60,000 nt of DNA. Origin: Cristatella mucedo (Eukaryota; Bryozoa; Phylactolaemata; Cristatellidae). Below, one piece after another: positions 37,701 through 52,700 of the stretch. A program made the position numbers and the translations under genes. The notes beneath the pieces were generated by a model, which saw nothing but the letters and a program-made list of their open reading frames with translations, had not been told where the DNA came from and did no database searches. The stretch covers positions 493,501 through 553,500 of the forward strand of contig WPIO01000066.1 of NCBI GenBank assembly GCA_009760855.2, given 5' to 3'. How positions within the stretch are numbered: the stretch's first letter is position 1; each line of letters begins with the position of its first letter.

Positions 37701-40700
37701 TCACTCCTGCAGCATTAATAATAATAATAATAATAATATTGCACTTGATAAAGCGCCCTCAGAGAACTTAATCTCTTTCTAGGCGCTTTACATTTGCTGC
37801 AAAGTGATACGCAATAGAATAGTAAGTAAAATCATGCTTGAAAACAAACAAAATGAATAACATGGTTAGGGGTTACATGCACTGGGTCAGCATGCAAATG
37901 TGGTTAGTGGCAGCATGAACAGTGTCAGCACGCATAAGCACATCGAGGACGAATCACAAGGACCCACTAAATGCTGTCCTAAATAGGTATGTTTTTAAGT
38001 TTCTTTTAAATGTGGTCAGGTCAGGGGATGTTCTGATGCAGGTCGGGAGGGAGTTCCAGGCTGTGGGAGCATACGAGCTAAATGCACGGTCTCCAAAGGA
38101 TTTAAGGTTTGTACGAGGTATTTCTAGACTGTTGGATTCCGAAAAGCGAGTGGTACGATGCTTTGCCTGATGGGGTAGTATCTCTGAAAGATAGGCTGGA
38201 GCCATAGAATGATATCACTTCTATGCTGACGATACTCAGTTGTATTTGTCATTTAAACCATCGGAATCTGCTGCAGCAACTGAGAAACTGAATGCTTGCC
38301 TTGCCGATATTCGATCCTGGATGTCGGAAAACTTCCTGAAATTAAATGACGATAAAACCGAACTGCTTCTCACAGGACACCCTAAGCGTGTGGCTGGATT
38401 AAAAGGCTTTGCTGTTCTAATAGGTGATGCTATTGTGCGACCTCCACCACGTGCTCGAAATCTAGGTGTCGGGTTCGACAGCTGCCTCAATTTCAAAAGT
38501 TTCATTCACAAGACTGCCTCTACAGCTAGCCATCACATCCGATCCCAATGCAAGATTAGAAGCTGTCTCCCACAGTGGCTTGTAAAAAATTTAACTAGCT
38601 CTTTAGTTCTGTCTCGGCTTGATTATTGTAATTCCCTTTTGGCTGGGCTACCAAAGAAAGCTATAATGCCACTACAGTGGACTATGAATATGGCTGCAAG
38701 GCTGGTCTTCAAGTCCCAGCGGTTTGAGCACGTGTCACTTCTGCTGAAAGAGCCAGGATGGTTGCCGGTTGAGCAAAGGATACAGAGCAAAGTTCTTACG
38801 CTGACCAACAAGGCCGCCACGGCTTGGCTCCTTCGTACCTAGCTGAACTGCTGCATCAGTTCCAGCCTGTTCGCGCCCTCAGGTCCTGTGTGAAAAATAA
38901 ATTAGCTGTCCCATTCCTCTGCTTAAAGACTGTTGGCGACAGAAGCTTTAGCTCTGCAGGTCCTAGACTGTGGAACTTGCTTCCACAATTTTTACGCAAC
39001 GACATCTACTCTCCAACTGCCGACTATGGCACATCTTTTTCAGCGGTCCTGAACTGCTACTTCTATGCTACTCACTACCTCTACTGCTCTCCTAACTCTG
39101 CTATGCTTTTCACTTTCTCTTTTTTGTGCTCTCAGAAAATGGAGCTACTGCTGCTGATTTCTGCCACTAGTCACTTGCCATTAATAAAGCAGCACAAATT
39201 GCAAGTCTCAAAAATTGTGGGGACAAATCATGATACGACGGAACTTGCTTGGCATTCTGCTTACAGCTCTAGACAGACAGGCTCCATTGGAGTGTCACTT
39301 GCCTGCTAGGCGTCATCAGGTTGCCACCATTTGCTCCTATGGCTCCTACCACTGACATGACATCCGAGACGATGACCTGACCTTTCTGGTCGCGGTTGGA
39401 GAAGTTATTGTTGCGCGTGCAGATGTAGCTATACTTTCCTGTGGCTGTGACCTGTCGAGGGCCTAGATCAAAGTAGGTGCCTGCATCGTCCAGCTCCGAC
39501 ATCTCGCCTCTGAACTGACCTGAGCGGCACACCTAAAGCTGCTGCTGCTGCTTCTTCGAAAGAGTGGCCACAGCGGCGTCTCCCTCTTCCGTTCCCTCTC
39601 CCTCTCAACGGTCCTGAAGATTCGCATGCACACACACGGGCTTACCGGGATTCAGAACGGCCAAGGAAGTCTGATCGTCCACACTGAGGCCAAGCAAGCC
39701 GTTGCTTGCGATTTTGGATGGATAATTTCGGCTTAGCTGGCCAAACCCGGCTGCCGGGCTCAAACCGAACGAGCGATTGGCAAGTAGCACGATGTTCGAG
39801 CGGTCAGTGCCGGCAAGCCCTTGGCCAGCATCGTTCGGGTTGGTGTTCGAGCCGGTCCATCTACAAAGATTTGGGAGGCACGTGAGTGCTTAGTGCGAGC
39901 GCTCAACATCGGCTTGGTGGATAGGCATCATCAGCAAGTAACTAAACTCTAAGGTGAGGGCATAAAACAGCAAAGGTAATACTCCAGGCATCCCTTACTA
40001 CAGCCGAGAGTATTGCTCAGTTTACTGTGATGGAGCAGAGGAGAAAAAAGTAACCGACAAAGATTTGACATCAATGGCTGCAAGCAGAAAGTGCTTTGGA
40101 AGATGCGATCAAAGCTTAACAGCTCCAGAACTTACTGCATGTGTACATAGTCTCCCGTTGACATTACGAGCTTTGCAGGCACAAAATCATACTCTACTGC
40201 CGGAAACGTTTGCACAATATTGCCTCGCTTTCCCCGAACGTTGAGATTGAAGATTCTAGCCGATTTGTATTTGTCGGGCCTCTTCCGGATGGCAAACGTA
40301 TGGGATCTAAAAACAATTTGCTGATTTAAAAGCCTCATCTATATAGTGGCATAAGAGCACGCATGGCTATCACCACTGCTTGCAGCAGGTCAATATATAA
40401 CAGACCACTGGTAGACCGAACGCACGATGCATAAAGAGAGAGCACCTTACCCCTGGGCTAAGACTCTGGGGCAATCTAATAAATAGAGCTGGTTAGCTGG
40501 ACATGGCCGAGCGGGAAATCTGCGAAAGGAATGCGAGCAGCTGAGAGAACGACCTGACACGAATGGACTCACTCACAATGCTCTTTGGGGGAGGGGCAGT
40601 CTATGCGTTGGATCTGAATGAAAAGCTATGGGCAGGCTCGCAAACCCTGCTAGGCTTGCTCGGTGGTCTGCCGCCCCACAAAGAAAGCACTCAAAGAAGA

Positions 40701-43700
40701 CACGAAACACTCAAAGCACAAAGCACTGCAGCCAGTGGATGCTGGTGCTTGAATTGCAGCTGCCTGGGCCTGAGCCCAGCAGGTGAGGCACAGATGCTTT
40801 CACGACTCAGATCGTGGGTTCGAGTCCAGCAGAGGGTAAATGCTTATTGCCACTGTAAACAATGGGGATATCTTCTAACGCTCTTTTGCAGTTATATAAA
40901 TAAGGCTGCTCTTAAAAATATGCCTGTGGCTGCTGCTAAACGAGCTAACCTTTTTTTATCCTGACGTAGCTGGTGCCAAATGGCAACTGAAAGCAAACTT
41001 CAAAAGTTCTCGAGCACGGAGTTTGTGTTACAGCAAGGGTGCAATCGTAAATATAATGATTCGGGCATCAGAATTGGCAGCAGTATGCTCAAATGTATAG
41101 CCAAGGCAGCAGCAGCGGCAGCAGCAGCAGTCGAATGACCCTGCTGCTACAGTGGGCCTCAAAGACTCAACAGACTCATTTATTTATATTGCTGCAAAAA
41201 ACCCTTAAGGGCCATCGCTTCCTTTTGCAGAACTCGAACTTTGACCTGGGTCACAAAGAGCAAGCTCCTAACCCTGGGTCAAGACCCAAGGGCAAAGACA
41301 GAAGCAAGGCATACAGTCTCATTTTGAAACAACTACGAGATTTGTGTTTCGTGGCTGAATCACGTGACTGCTAACGAGCCACGGGCCAGACGTCCCATGT
41401 CGACTTCCTAAGGTGTCAGAGATACGGCTGAGGCACGGCCGGTCTCTGCACGGGAAGCAGCAGCCGCCCAGAGGATGTGCTGTCTCGGCTAGCTGCCGCC
41501 CAGCCCCCACGCAGTCTCCACTCACCGGTCCTCGAACACGCGACCGTACTGGGCAGTGTTGACGGCGAGTCGAAGAGCAAAGCCCGGTGCGTCCGGGAAG
41601 AGCTGCACTTCGGGATTGTTCTTGAAAACGTAGTTGCGCTGCGAGGCGGAGCTCTGTTTGGCGAACCCCAAGCTGGACGACAGGTCCACGGCAGAAGGAG
41701 TGTTGGCACCCTTTGAGTTAAGCGAGGAATTCACAAGCTGGCTCCAGCTGTCAAAGTCATTGGTCGATACGTTGTATCTGCAAGATATTCAGAGCTCGAG
41801 ATGTGTCATACTGATTGCTGAGGCAGATTTAAGCTGACAACTAAAACCTCTGCGAAACTAGGCTTTGTCAAGTCGCATCAGCGACTTGGAGCACTGTGAG
41901 CTGAGTCGAACTTAGGGCCAGCAAGGACTGCTCAGCAAGAGAAAACAACAATAACAACAACAACACAAGTAATAAAGCCTTTGCAGAGCATGGTAAGAGA
42001 ATCAAATCTCTTTCTGTGCACTTTGCACATGCTGGATGAGAGACGAAACATATTCAAAATGCAAACGGAAATGGTGCGCTTCTACGACGACTGTATCTCA
42101 CTCACACGAATGTTAATATGTTTATGTTAACATATCTCATTGGTTTTTATGTTAGTTATAATAATAATATAGACAATACACTCTCAGAGAACTTGATCTC
42201 TTGCTAGGCACTGTACATATGCTGTAAAAGAAGCCTGATAAAATGTCAGTGATAACACGCACAATCATGTCTTGAAATGGCACGACGTACGACTATTATC
42301 AACTATCAATGTATACTATCACTCAAGGTCGACTAGTAAGACGAGATAAGCCTCACGACCAGGATGCCATATCGACCTGTGTGATCAGAGGATATGGTGG
42401 ATCATTCTCAGCAGTAGCATTCCTGCCTCCCTACATAGAGCACTTCCACGTACGTTCATGTTCGTTGCAGAATTCTTCCGAAAACCGAAGTTCTTGCAAA
42501 CATCGAATATGGAAACGATACAGCTAAGACCTGTTTAAAGTTATTCTGATTGTTATTTGACCGTAGCACGTAAGAAATCACGTGCCTGTGGATATCGAAG
42601 CCTTATCGCTTTGGGTGGCTGGGTCGCACATGCCGGCAGCTGCCTCAGCTACGTCGGCGGCTAGTAACCTACATGTTAGTTATGATTGTCAGCAGCTGTT
42701 ATCACTTCGCCATTGTAGATCAAATGCATTTCTAGATATTGTTGCTGTTGCTAAGATTCGTGAACTTTGCATCAACAAAAGAAAAGCACCACACTGCCGC
42801 TGCCATGGCCGGAACCTCCAGCTCAGACACTGTTTGTTGGGCAGGAACTTCGAGCTGAGTACCAGCTCGTTTGGTATTCCTAGTATTGTCTCGAACCGCT
42901 AAGCATGCTCCCCCACATGTGTCACTGTGAATCTCCATAACTTAGTGGTCATCAGGCCTGTTATAAGTCCATCGGCCAGACTTATTGCTTGCCTTTGGAA
43001 TCCTCACTCACTGTGCAATGAACCTCTGGTAATAAGCAACCTTATTTCCGAAAATGGTATCGACCTTCTCGCCCTGACTGAAACTTGGCTAAAATCGATA
43101 AACTACCCAACAATTAATGACGGTATCCCAACTGGTTTCTCAATTCTTTCACCCCCTAAATCAATCAAAACTGGAGGTGGAATTGCTGTTAATGTGCGCT
43201 CAAAATTCAACTTTAAGCTATTTGCAGAACCCCCAAAGCGGTCGTTTGAATCAATTGCTTTGGTCTCAACCAAAAACAAGCTACCCATGGTGGCAGTAGT
43301 CTATCGCCCACCAAGTACCAACCCCTCCTTTATCTCAGATTTCTCCGATCTTATTTCGATTGTGTGTGCAAGAAATCGATCCTTACTTGTTATGAGTGAT
43401 TTCAACGTTCACTTTGATAACTTATCTGACGCTTTCAGCACCGAATTTCGTGCATTGACTGACTCATTGTCTCTTGTGGCTCACACGTATGACCCTACTC
43501 ACATCAGGAGTCACACACTCGATCAGATTCTCATACAACTGCACTTTGTCATCACCAATTATTACCAAATCCTGCTTGTCTGACTACATGCAGATCTCAT
43601 TAAATCTACAGTGTGTGCCCACCTCCTCCTCTAAAATAGCCTGTGAATCACGAAAAACCTCGAGACCCTTGACATCGATGCTGTCTGTGCGAGATTCTGC

Positions 43701-46700
43701 TTTGCCTCTGCTGCTCAGTCCTCCGTCCCATCTGTCATCATTGGTAGATAGCTACAACACGACACTAGCTGACACGCTCGACGAGTTTGCACCTCTGACA
43801 AAGCACACTGTGCACGTTCGCCTAGGCAGCATATGGTTTACCACAGACATTAAAATAACCACATCTACTAAGTGCAAGCATTAAAAAGCATACAAAAGAT
43901 CCAAGTTCTCTTGGTCTAGTGTAGCTTTCTTGAGAAGTGGCCTGACTACAGCTTTTTTGAAAGGCGCTGGGACATGCCCGGAGGCTAATGACATATTAAT
44001 GATGTTAGTTATGCATGGCAGCAGCAGATCAATGCAACGCAGGAGCAGGACAGTGGGAATAGGGTCCAGAGGACTTGTTGTCTTCTTTGATTGCGATACA
44101 AACTTTAGAGCTAGATCAATAGTGACCTGCTTAAATGCAGACATTGAGGTGCAGCCAGGAACCGAGGAACAGCATTCTAGTGGGGAAGTTGTCATCGCAG
44201 GGATGGATTCCCTGATCTTGTCTATCTTCTGCACAAAGAATCGAGAGAAGCGATCGGCTAGATCATCACAAGGATCATCAGGTAAGGAGCTAATCTGGGA
44301 ACGGTTGAGGAGATGGTTTATTGTCGACATCAGCATTTTTGGATTGTGCATCTGTGATTCAACAATGTTTCTATAGAAGCTAGACTTGGCCTTTGTTAGG
44401 ATCGATTGGTACGACTTACGGTAGCTTCATATGCCTGTCGATGGACAGTTAGTCCGGATCTTTTGTATGCTTTTTCAAGCTTTCGTTTAGTATAACTGGC
44501 TAGTTTAATGTCTGTGGTAAACCATAGGCCGTCTGGGCGGGGGCGCACATTGCGCTTTGTCAGAGGTGCAAACTCGTCGAGCGTGTCAGCTAGGTTCATG
44601 TTGTAGGTATCTACCAATGATGACAGATCGGAGGGAGGACTGAGCAGCAGAGGCAAAGCAGATATTCTCGCATGGACAGCATCGATGTCAAGAGCTTTGA
44701 GGTTTCGCGATTCACAGGTTATTTTAGAGGAGGATGTGGGCACACGCTGCAGATTTAATGACATCTGCATGTGGTCAGATAAGCAAGATTTGGTAATAAT
44801 TGGTGATGACAAAGTGCAGTTGTATGAGAAAATCTGGTCGAGTGTGTGACCCTTGATGTGGGTAGGGCCATGCACATGAGCCACAAGAGACAATGAGTCA
44901 GTCAATGCACGAAATTCGGTGCTGAAAGCATCAGATAAGTTATCAAAGTGAACGTTGAAATCACCCATAACGAGGAAGGATCGATTTCTTGTGCACAGAA
45001 TCGAAATGAGATCGGAGATATCTGAAATAAATGACGATTTGGTACCTGGTGGGCGATAGACTACTGCTACTATCGGTAGCTTGTTTTCGGGTGAGACCAA
45101 GACAACTGATTCAAAAGACTGCTTCGAGGGTACTGCAAATGGCTTGAAGTTGAATTTCGAGCGCACGATAATAGCAACTCCACCTCCAGTTTTGATTGAT
45201 CTAGGAGTGTGAAAGAACGAGAAACCGGATGGAGTAGCATCTTTAATTTAAACAACGTCAAATTTAGACAAGATCAGGGAGTCCGTCCCTGCAATGACAA
45301 TATGCCCCATACAATGCTGTTCGCTGATTCCTGGCTGCATCTCAATGTCTGCATTTAAGCAGGTCACTAGTGATATCGCCATGCAGTTCATATCCCACTC
45401 AAAGAAGACCGCTAGTCCTTTGGGCCACATTCCAACTGTCCTACTCCTACGTTGCATTGATGTACTGCTGCCATGCATAACTAACATCATTACTATGTCA
45501 TTAGCCTAAGATCATGTCCCGACACCTTTCGAAAGCTGTAGTCAGGCCACTTCTCAAGAAAGCGACATTAGATCAAAAGAACTTGAGCAACTACCGCCCG
45601 GTCTCAGTTCTACCATTCCTATCAAAGACACTGGAATGGGTCGTGGCAGACCAGCTGAACTCATATCATGAAACTTCAAACCTTGCTAGTAAGTTTCAGT
45701 CTGGCTTTAGAGCTTGCTAATCAATAGACAGAATCAGCATTGCTTAGGGTGATCAACGACCTACTTACGAATGCAGACATAGGTAGAGTGTCTCTGCTTG
45801 TTTTGCTCAGTCTTTCGGCAGCTTTGATACCATCGATCACAAAGTTCTTCTAGAGCACCTCTCATCTTGCCTTGGCATCACTGGCAATGGTTCAGGTCCT
45901 ATCTCAGTGGCAGACTCCAGATCACCGACGTGAATGGACGAAGATCATCCAAGGTACCTCTGAAATATGGAGTACCTCAGGGCTCCGTGCTAGGTCCGGT
46001 TCTTTTCACCGTTTATACTCTCCCTCTTGCTGATGTGAGTGCCAAACACAATCTAGGCTTTCACTTCAATGCCGATGACACTCAGTTGTAAATTTGCTTT
46101 GATCCCTCCCAGCCTTCGAGCACCTCAAATTCTCTCAATTCACTTGCTGCATGTATCGATGACATCCGCACATGGATGGCAGCAAATTTTCTAAAAATAA
46201 ACGATGATAAAACTAACTTACTAGTTATGGGCAAGCCCAGTGTGATTCAGAAATTCGAAAGGCTGACACTCAAAATAGGCTCTGCCAGCATATCTCCTGT
46301 TGAATCAGCTCGGAATCTATGTGTCATGTCTCAAAAGGAACCCCTCGTTAGATGACCACATCAGTTCCACAATCAAGTCTGCCTACTTTCAGCTACATAA
46401 CATAGCTCAAATTCGGGCTTGCTTAGATAAGGATACCACGTCCAAGTTGGTCCATGCATTCATGACACCCCGTCTCGACTTCTGCAACTCACTGCTTACT
46501 GGCCTACCAGCCTGTGCGATCAGGCGATTGCAGCTGGTGCAAAACTTTGCAGCTAGGCTTGTCTGTCGTGAGCGTTGCAGTTGCCATATCACACCACTGC
46601 TCGCCAACCTGCACTGCCTACCAGTCAAGCAACGGATTGACTTCAAGGTTTTGTCGCTCACTTGTAGGTCACCTAGTTCTTTGGCTCCAGCCTATCTCTC

Positions 46701-49700
46701 TGATATACTCCCCCATCAGGCCAAGCATCGTACCACCCCACTTTTCGGAATCCAACAGTCTACAAATACCTCATATAAACATCAAATCCTTTGGAGACCG
46801 TGCATTTAGCTCGTATGCTCCCAAAGCCTGGATCTCACTCCCGACTTGCGTCAGAACATCCCCTGACCTGACCACATTTAAAAAGAACTTTAAAACTCAC
46901 CTATTTATGACAGCATTTAGTGGGTCCCTGTGATTCGTCCTTCAATTGCTTATGCATGCTAACACTGTGCATGCTGTCACTAACCACACTTGCATGGTGT
47001 CCCGTCCATGTCACCCCTAACCCTGCTATTCATGTTGTTTATCAAGCTTGATATTACTCACCATTTAATCGCGTTTCCCTTTGCAGCAAACTCAAAGCGA
47101 CTAGAAAGAGATTGAGTTCTCTGAGGGCTCTTTATCAAGTGCACTATTATTATTATTACTATTATCATACAGTGCTCGCAGAGTACTCAATCTCTTTCAA
47201 GGCGCTTTAAACTTGCTGTAAAGGAAATGCGATCGAATGGTGAGTGGTATCATGCTTGATAAACAACATGAATGGTTAGAGGCGACATGCACAGGGTCAG
47301 CGTGCAAATGTGGTTAGTGGCACCATGCAACAGTATCAGCATCAATAAGCACGTAAAGAACGAATCACAGAGACCCACTAAATGCTGTCCTAAATAGGTG
47401 CGTTTTTAATTTCTTTTTAAATGTGGTCAAGTCAGGATAAGTCACTAGCCTCAGGTCATGTCCATGCACCTTGCAAAAAGGCCAGGCCACTACTCAAGTA
47501 AGCGAGCTAGACCACGAGAACTTGAGTCACTTCTACCCAGTCAACCCTCTGACTTACCTATCAAAGACATTGGAACGAGTCGTGGCAGACAAGCTGAACT
47601 CATATATTGAAACGTCAACCCTTGCTTGTAAGTTCCAGTCTGATTTTAAAGTGAATCACCCCCACAGAGTCAGCATTGCTTATGGTGTACAACGACCTGC
47701 TTAGGAATGCAGACATGGGCAGAGTATCTTTGCTTGACCTTTCGGCAGCCTTTGGTGCTATCGATCACCAAGTCCTTTTTGAACGCCTCTCACATGTTGC
47801 CACGCCAGGGTAAACTGGCGCTGCATTGCAATGGTTCAGGTCCTATCACAGTGGGAGTCTCCTGAGTATAAACGTGAACAGACAAAGATCATCCGAGGAA
47901 CTTCTGAAATATGGGGTACCTCAGGGCTTTGCGCTTGGTCCTGTTCTTTTCATGGTTCATAATCTTTCTCTTGCCGGTGTGATTGCCAAGCACAATCTAG
48001 GCTTCACTTCTATGCAGACGACACACGGCTGTACCTTTGCTTTGATCCCTCCCAGCCTTCCAGCAGGTCGAATTCTCTCAACTCCCTTACTGCATGTATT
48101 GATGACATCCAAACATGGATAGTAGCCAAATTTCTTTAATTGAACAATGATAAAACCAACTTACTAGTAATGCCCAAACCAAGTGTGATTTAGAAATTGA
48201 AAAGTACAACGCTCGAAATCGGATCTGCCAGCATATATCCTGTTGAATCTGCACGAAACCTAGATGTCATGTTCCAAAGTGACCTTTTGTTAGACGACCA
48301 CATCTGCTTCACAATCAAGTCTGCAAACTTTCAGCAACGTAACATTGCTTAACATCAGGCTTGTTTAGACAGGGTTATCACATCTAGGTTGGTCCATACA
48401 CTTGTGACATCCTGTAACTGTGACATTCTTGACTTCTATAACTTTCTGCTCGTTGTTCTACGAGGCTGGGCAGTAAGGCACTTATAACCAGTGCAAAACT
48501 CTGCAGCTAGACTAGTCTGTCGTGAGTATTGCAGCTGCCACATCACACCACTTCTTGCCGACCTGCACTGGCTACCAGTCAAGCAATCGTCGACTTCAAG
48601 GTTATGTCACTCACTTTTAGATCCCTTCATTATTTGGCTCAAGCCTACCTACCAGATTTACTGCCTCACTAGGTTGAGCAGCATACCACCTGCTTTGCGG
48701 AATCCAACTGTTTACCTACACCTTGTACAAAGCTCAAATCCTTTAAAGACTGTGCCTTTGGTTCATAGGCTCCCAAAGCCAGGTACTCACTCCTACTTTC
48801 GTCACGACATGCTCTAATTTCACCACATTTAAAAAGAAACCAACAGGCACCTATTTACCTATAATCCTGTGAATGTCATGTTTAACAATGCTATTTTTGC
48901 TGTTTATTGAGCATTCTGCCATTAACCATTCGATCGTGTCTCCTTTGCAGCAAATGTATGGTGCCTAGAAAGAGATTAAGTTCTCTGAGGGCGCTTTATC
49001 AAGTGTGGTATTATTGCATTATTATCATTATAATTAAGTCAGCATACTTGCAGCTATCGAACGTTGAAAAAATTTGGGACCGCTAACACAATAATACAAC
49101 ATCCAAGTTAATATATGCATCTGTGATATCCTGCTGTGACTTCTGCAACTCACTTCTTTAAACTATTTCGGCCTGTGCAAAAAGGCACTTACAGTTGGTG
49201 CAAAACTCTCCAGCCAGGCTTTTCTGTAGCAATCGGCGCAGTTTCCATATTACAAAACTTCATGCTGACTTGCATTGGCTCCCTATCAAGCAGCTCATCA
49301 ACTTCACATTTTTCAGTCCGACTCAAATTGCATACCTATGCATCAAACCAACATCAACTCTTTTGCAGAAATTGCCTTTAGTTGGAGTGCTCCCAAAGAT
49401 TGGACCACTCCTGACTGGCATCACAATATCTCCTGATTTGTTAGCATTTAAAAAGGAAGCTTAAACTCCACACGTCAGTCACCTATTTACTGAGTTCCGA
49501 TGATTGTCCTATGTGTGCTTACGAATTATATGGTGTGCGTGTTAATTGATATTATAGGCTTGTCTGTCGTAAGCATCGCAGTTGCCACATTACACCACTT
49601 CTCGCCGACCTGCACTGGCTACCAGTCAAGCAACGGATTGACTTCAAGGTTTTGTCGCTCACTTTTAAGTCATTTCATTCTTTGGCCCTAGCCTATCTCT

Positions 49701-52700
49701 CACATATACTCCCCTATCAGGCCAACCATCGCACCACCCCACTTTTCGGAATCCAACCGTCTACAAATACCACGTACAAACCTCAAATCCTTTGGAGACC
49801 GTGCATTTAGTTCGTATGCTCCCAAAGCCTGGAACTGCCTCCCGACCTGAGTCAGAACATCCCCTGACCTGACCACATTTAAAAAGAACTTAAAAACACA
49901 CCTATTTAGGACAGCATTTAGTGGGTCCCTGTGATTCGTCCTTGATGTGCTTATGCGTGCTGACACTGTGCATGCTGCCACTAACCACATTTGCATGCTG
50001 ACCCTGTGCATGTCACCCCTACCATGTTATTCATTTTGTTTGTTTACCAAGCATGATTTTACTCACCATTCAATTGCATTTCCCTTTGCAGCAAATGTAA
50101 AGCGCTTAGAGAGAGAGAGATCGAGTTCTCTGCTTTATCAAGTACATTACTATTATTGTTATTATCATTATAACCTTATTGATACGTTTCCTTAACAGCA
50201 AATGCAAAGATCCTAGATAGATATTCAGTGATCAGAGAGTGCTATACAAACGTACCATAGTTATCATTTATCATTATTAATTTTTAAAAGCAATGCCATA
50301 CTGGCAAGACTATCATGACAATTTGTCGAGCCAAAAATATTCAGCAGCCACAAAAGCCAAGACTGCCAAGCTACCGACGTCTAGACAGCGATGTCAGCTG
50401 CAGTACGGTGAAACAGGAGTGCCACACCTACCTGATCCTCAGAATGCACTTCTCACTAATGATGAAATCTGGAATGGTCCAATTATATGAAATCGGATAG
50501 CCTCCTAGTCCATCGCCAAGGTAATTGTCACGACTGTACTCAGCTTCACGACAGTCGGGAGCAGCCACTGCTTGGGCACGAACTTCTTGCCATACAGCCC
50601 TGGTCCCATTTGGGTTATTCACGGGCCAGGTGAAGTTCTGAAAAAAAATCAAGGTTTGTCGACATATCCCAACGGTCTTGCAAGCTTAACCTTTTGCTAA
50701 CTTTCATCTTTGCGATAATGTGGGTGGCCAAAGCGACTATTCTCTGGGCTTGGTAATAAGCATCAGACACAGATATTCAGGTCTGATTCGAGAAGTTGAC
50801 AAATTTGCTCCATCTTTAATGATCCAACTTAAGAAAGCATAATGGCACACGTGTCGGCTTTAATACAGTAGAAAGACATTGTGGGCTTAGGCCTCTACAA
50901 GTCGGTGCTAGCATCACTCAAACTAGCCATCCCGATCAACTAAAATCTTAACCTAACAATTTCTTGAATCCTACCAATGTTCTTACACACGGCTAGGTAA
51001 TAATGGCTGATTTTCAGGAAAGCAAGTTGTCTGGTATTCAACACAAATCATTCGATTCCTAAACCTGCTAAAACACTTCAGGCGATGTCTCATCTTAATC
51101 GGCCAATGCATCATCTTATCTTTGCACAAATCACCAATGGCGGACAGTACCCAGCAAAGCAGCTGGGACACCTAAGCATCAGGAAAATCACTGAACAGCA
51201 GGTGCCCTCATGGCCACCAAAGTGCAACAAGCCAGACAATCAAGCAGGCGATCGCTCTGCACAGTATTTGATCACTTAGCACTAGTGCTAGTCTGCTGCC
51301 CACTGCTCACTCTGCTCTGCCTGTACGGTTCTACTGAAGCTACTGCACCGGAGACCATCATGACAAGGGACTTCGCATGGCATGGGCCCAGTAATCAAGA
51401 ACTTCGTTGTTCCAGCGTATGGCAACACTGAATCTTGTTTTTGATTGCAGTCTATTCACATTTAGTGCGAACTTATCCATGACAATCAGCTGGCCTTACT
51501 CATTTCGAGCATATTTAAAGTACCTATAAGAGCAAGCAACTCTCTTAGCATGCCATACAAATATAGTGATGTTCTTGCCGTACACAGCATTGCAATTAAT
51601 CTCTTCCATAAGCATACCTACTAGCCATCCATTGACCCCACAGCCCGGTCCGCTGACCTTGTCTGATATCTGAGCTTGGCAATCCAGAGCTCATCACTTT
51701 CAAACCTACTGCAGCACACGGTCTCATTCAAACTCTCTATACCTCAAGGAAAAGTCTAAGTAATTGAGTATGGCTACATCTTCACCTGCTCTCGTGCCGG
51801 GAAGAAAACGCATCAATTAGTTAGCAATCGCATGCACAATTTCAGCATGCTCTCGCTCACATAGGGCTGCTGAAATCGAGGAGAAAATGCTGCAATTAAC
51901 AGGTGCATTTAGCTTCTTTTTAAACGACAACGAGTCAGGTAGGTAGGGATTCCAAGCATTAGGAGCAAAACATCTGCAGGCTCCAAAGGATTTGAGGTTC
52001 GTTAGAGCCATAGCTAAGCGACTCGAGTCAGAAAAACCGTTAATACGACGCCAGCCAAGATTATGAAGATATTCTGATAGCTAGGAGCAGAGAAATAGAA
52101 TGGAGAGACCTAAGAGAGAGCCAAAAGAATATTGAAGTCGGTACAATGCTTGATGAAGAGCTAGTGCAGGTCGGTAAAAAGTGGTGTAATATACATCCAG
52201 CATTCGGACGTTCACGACGTCCAAGCTTGGCTGCACAGACCTTCACCAGCTGCTAGTCTTAATAATACCAGTAAGACATTTGTGTAGCAATCTAGGCAAA
52301 CTAAATCTCTTTCATGCGCAGAAAAAAAATAGCAGAGACTGAATTGCAGAACTCTGGAAGCCGTGTCACATGTACTTTGCAATGGTACCCTTATCGAGGC
52401 TGCATTTAAAAGCAAACAGGAAAGGCATGTCTTCTCTACCTTGCACGCTCCCTCCGTGCTGGGTATTACGAGGCGGCCGGAAACAGCATTCTGCTGCAGA
52501 AGGTCGGCTGGCAGCACGCACGCCCAGCGCGACTTGACGTTCTGGCTCTCGCGCTGGTAAAACGGGCATCGCCCGACGTCAGTAGTGAGGATTGCAATGT
52601 CCACCCAAGGCGAAGGCTGCCAGTACGGATAGTAGTCACGCTCCTCCGGACACTCGTAGCCTCGGCGGGTGCCTTCGGGGTTTTGCCGTGTGTAACGAGC

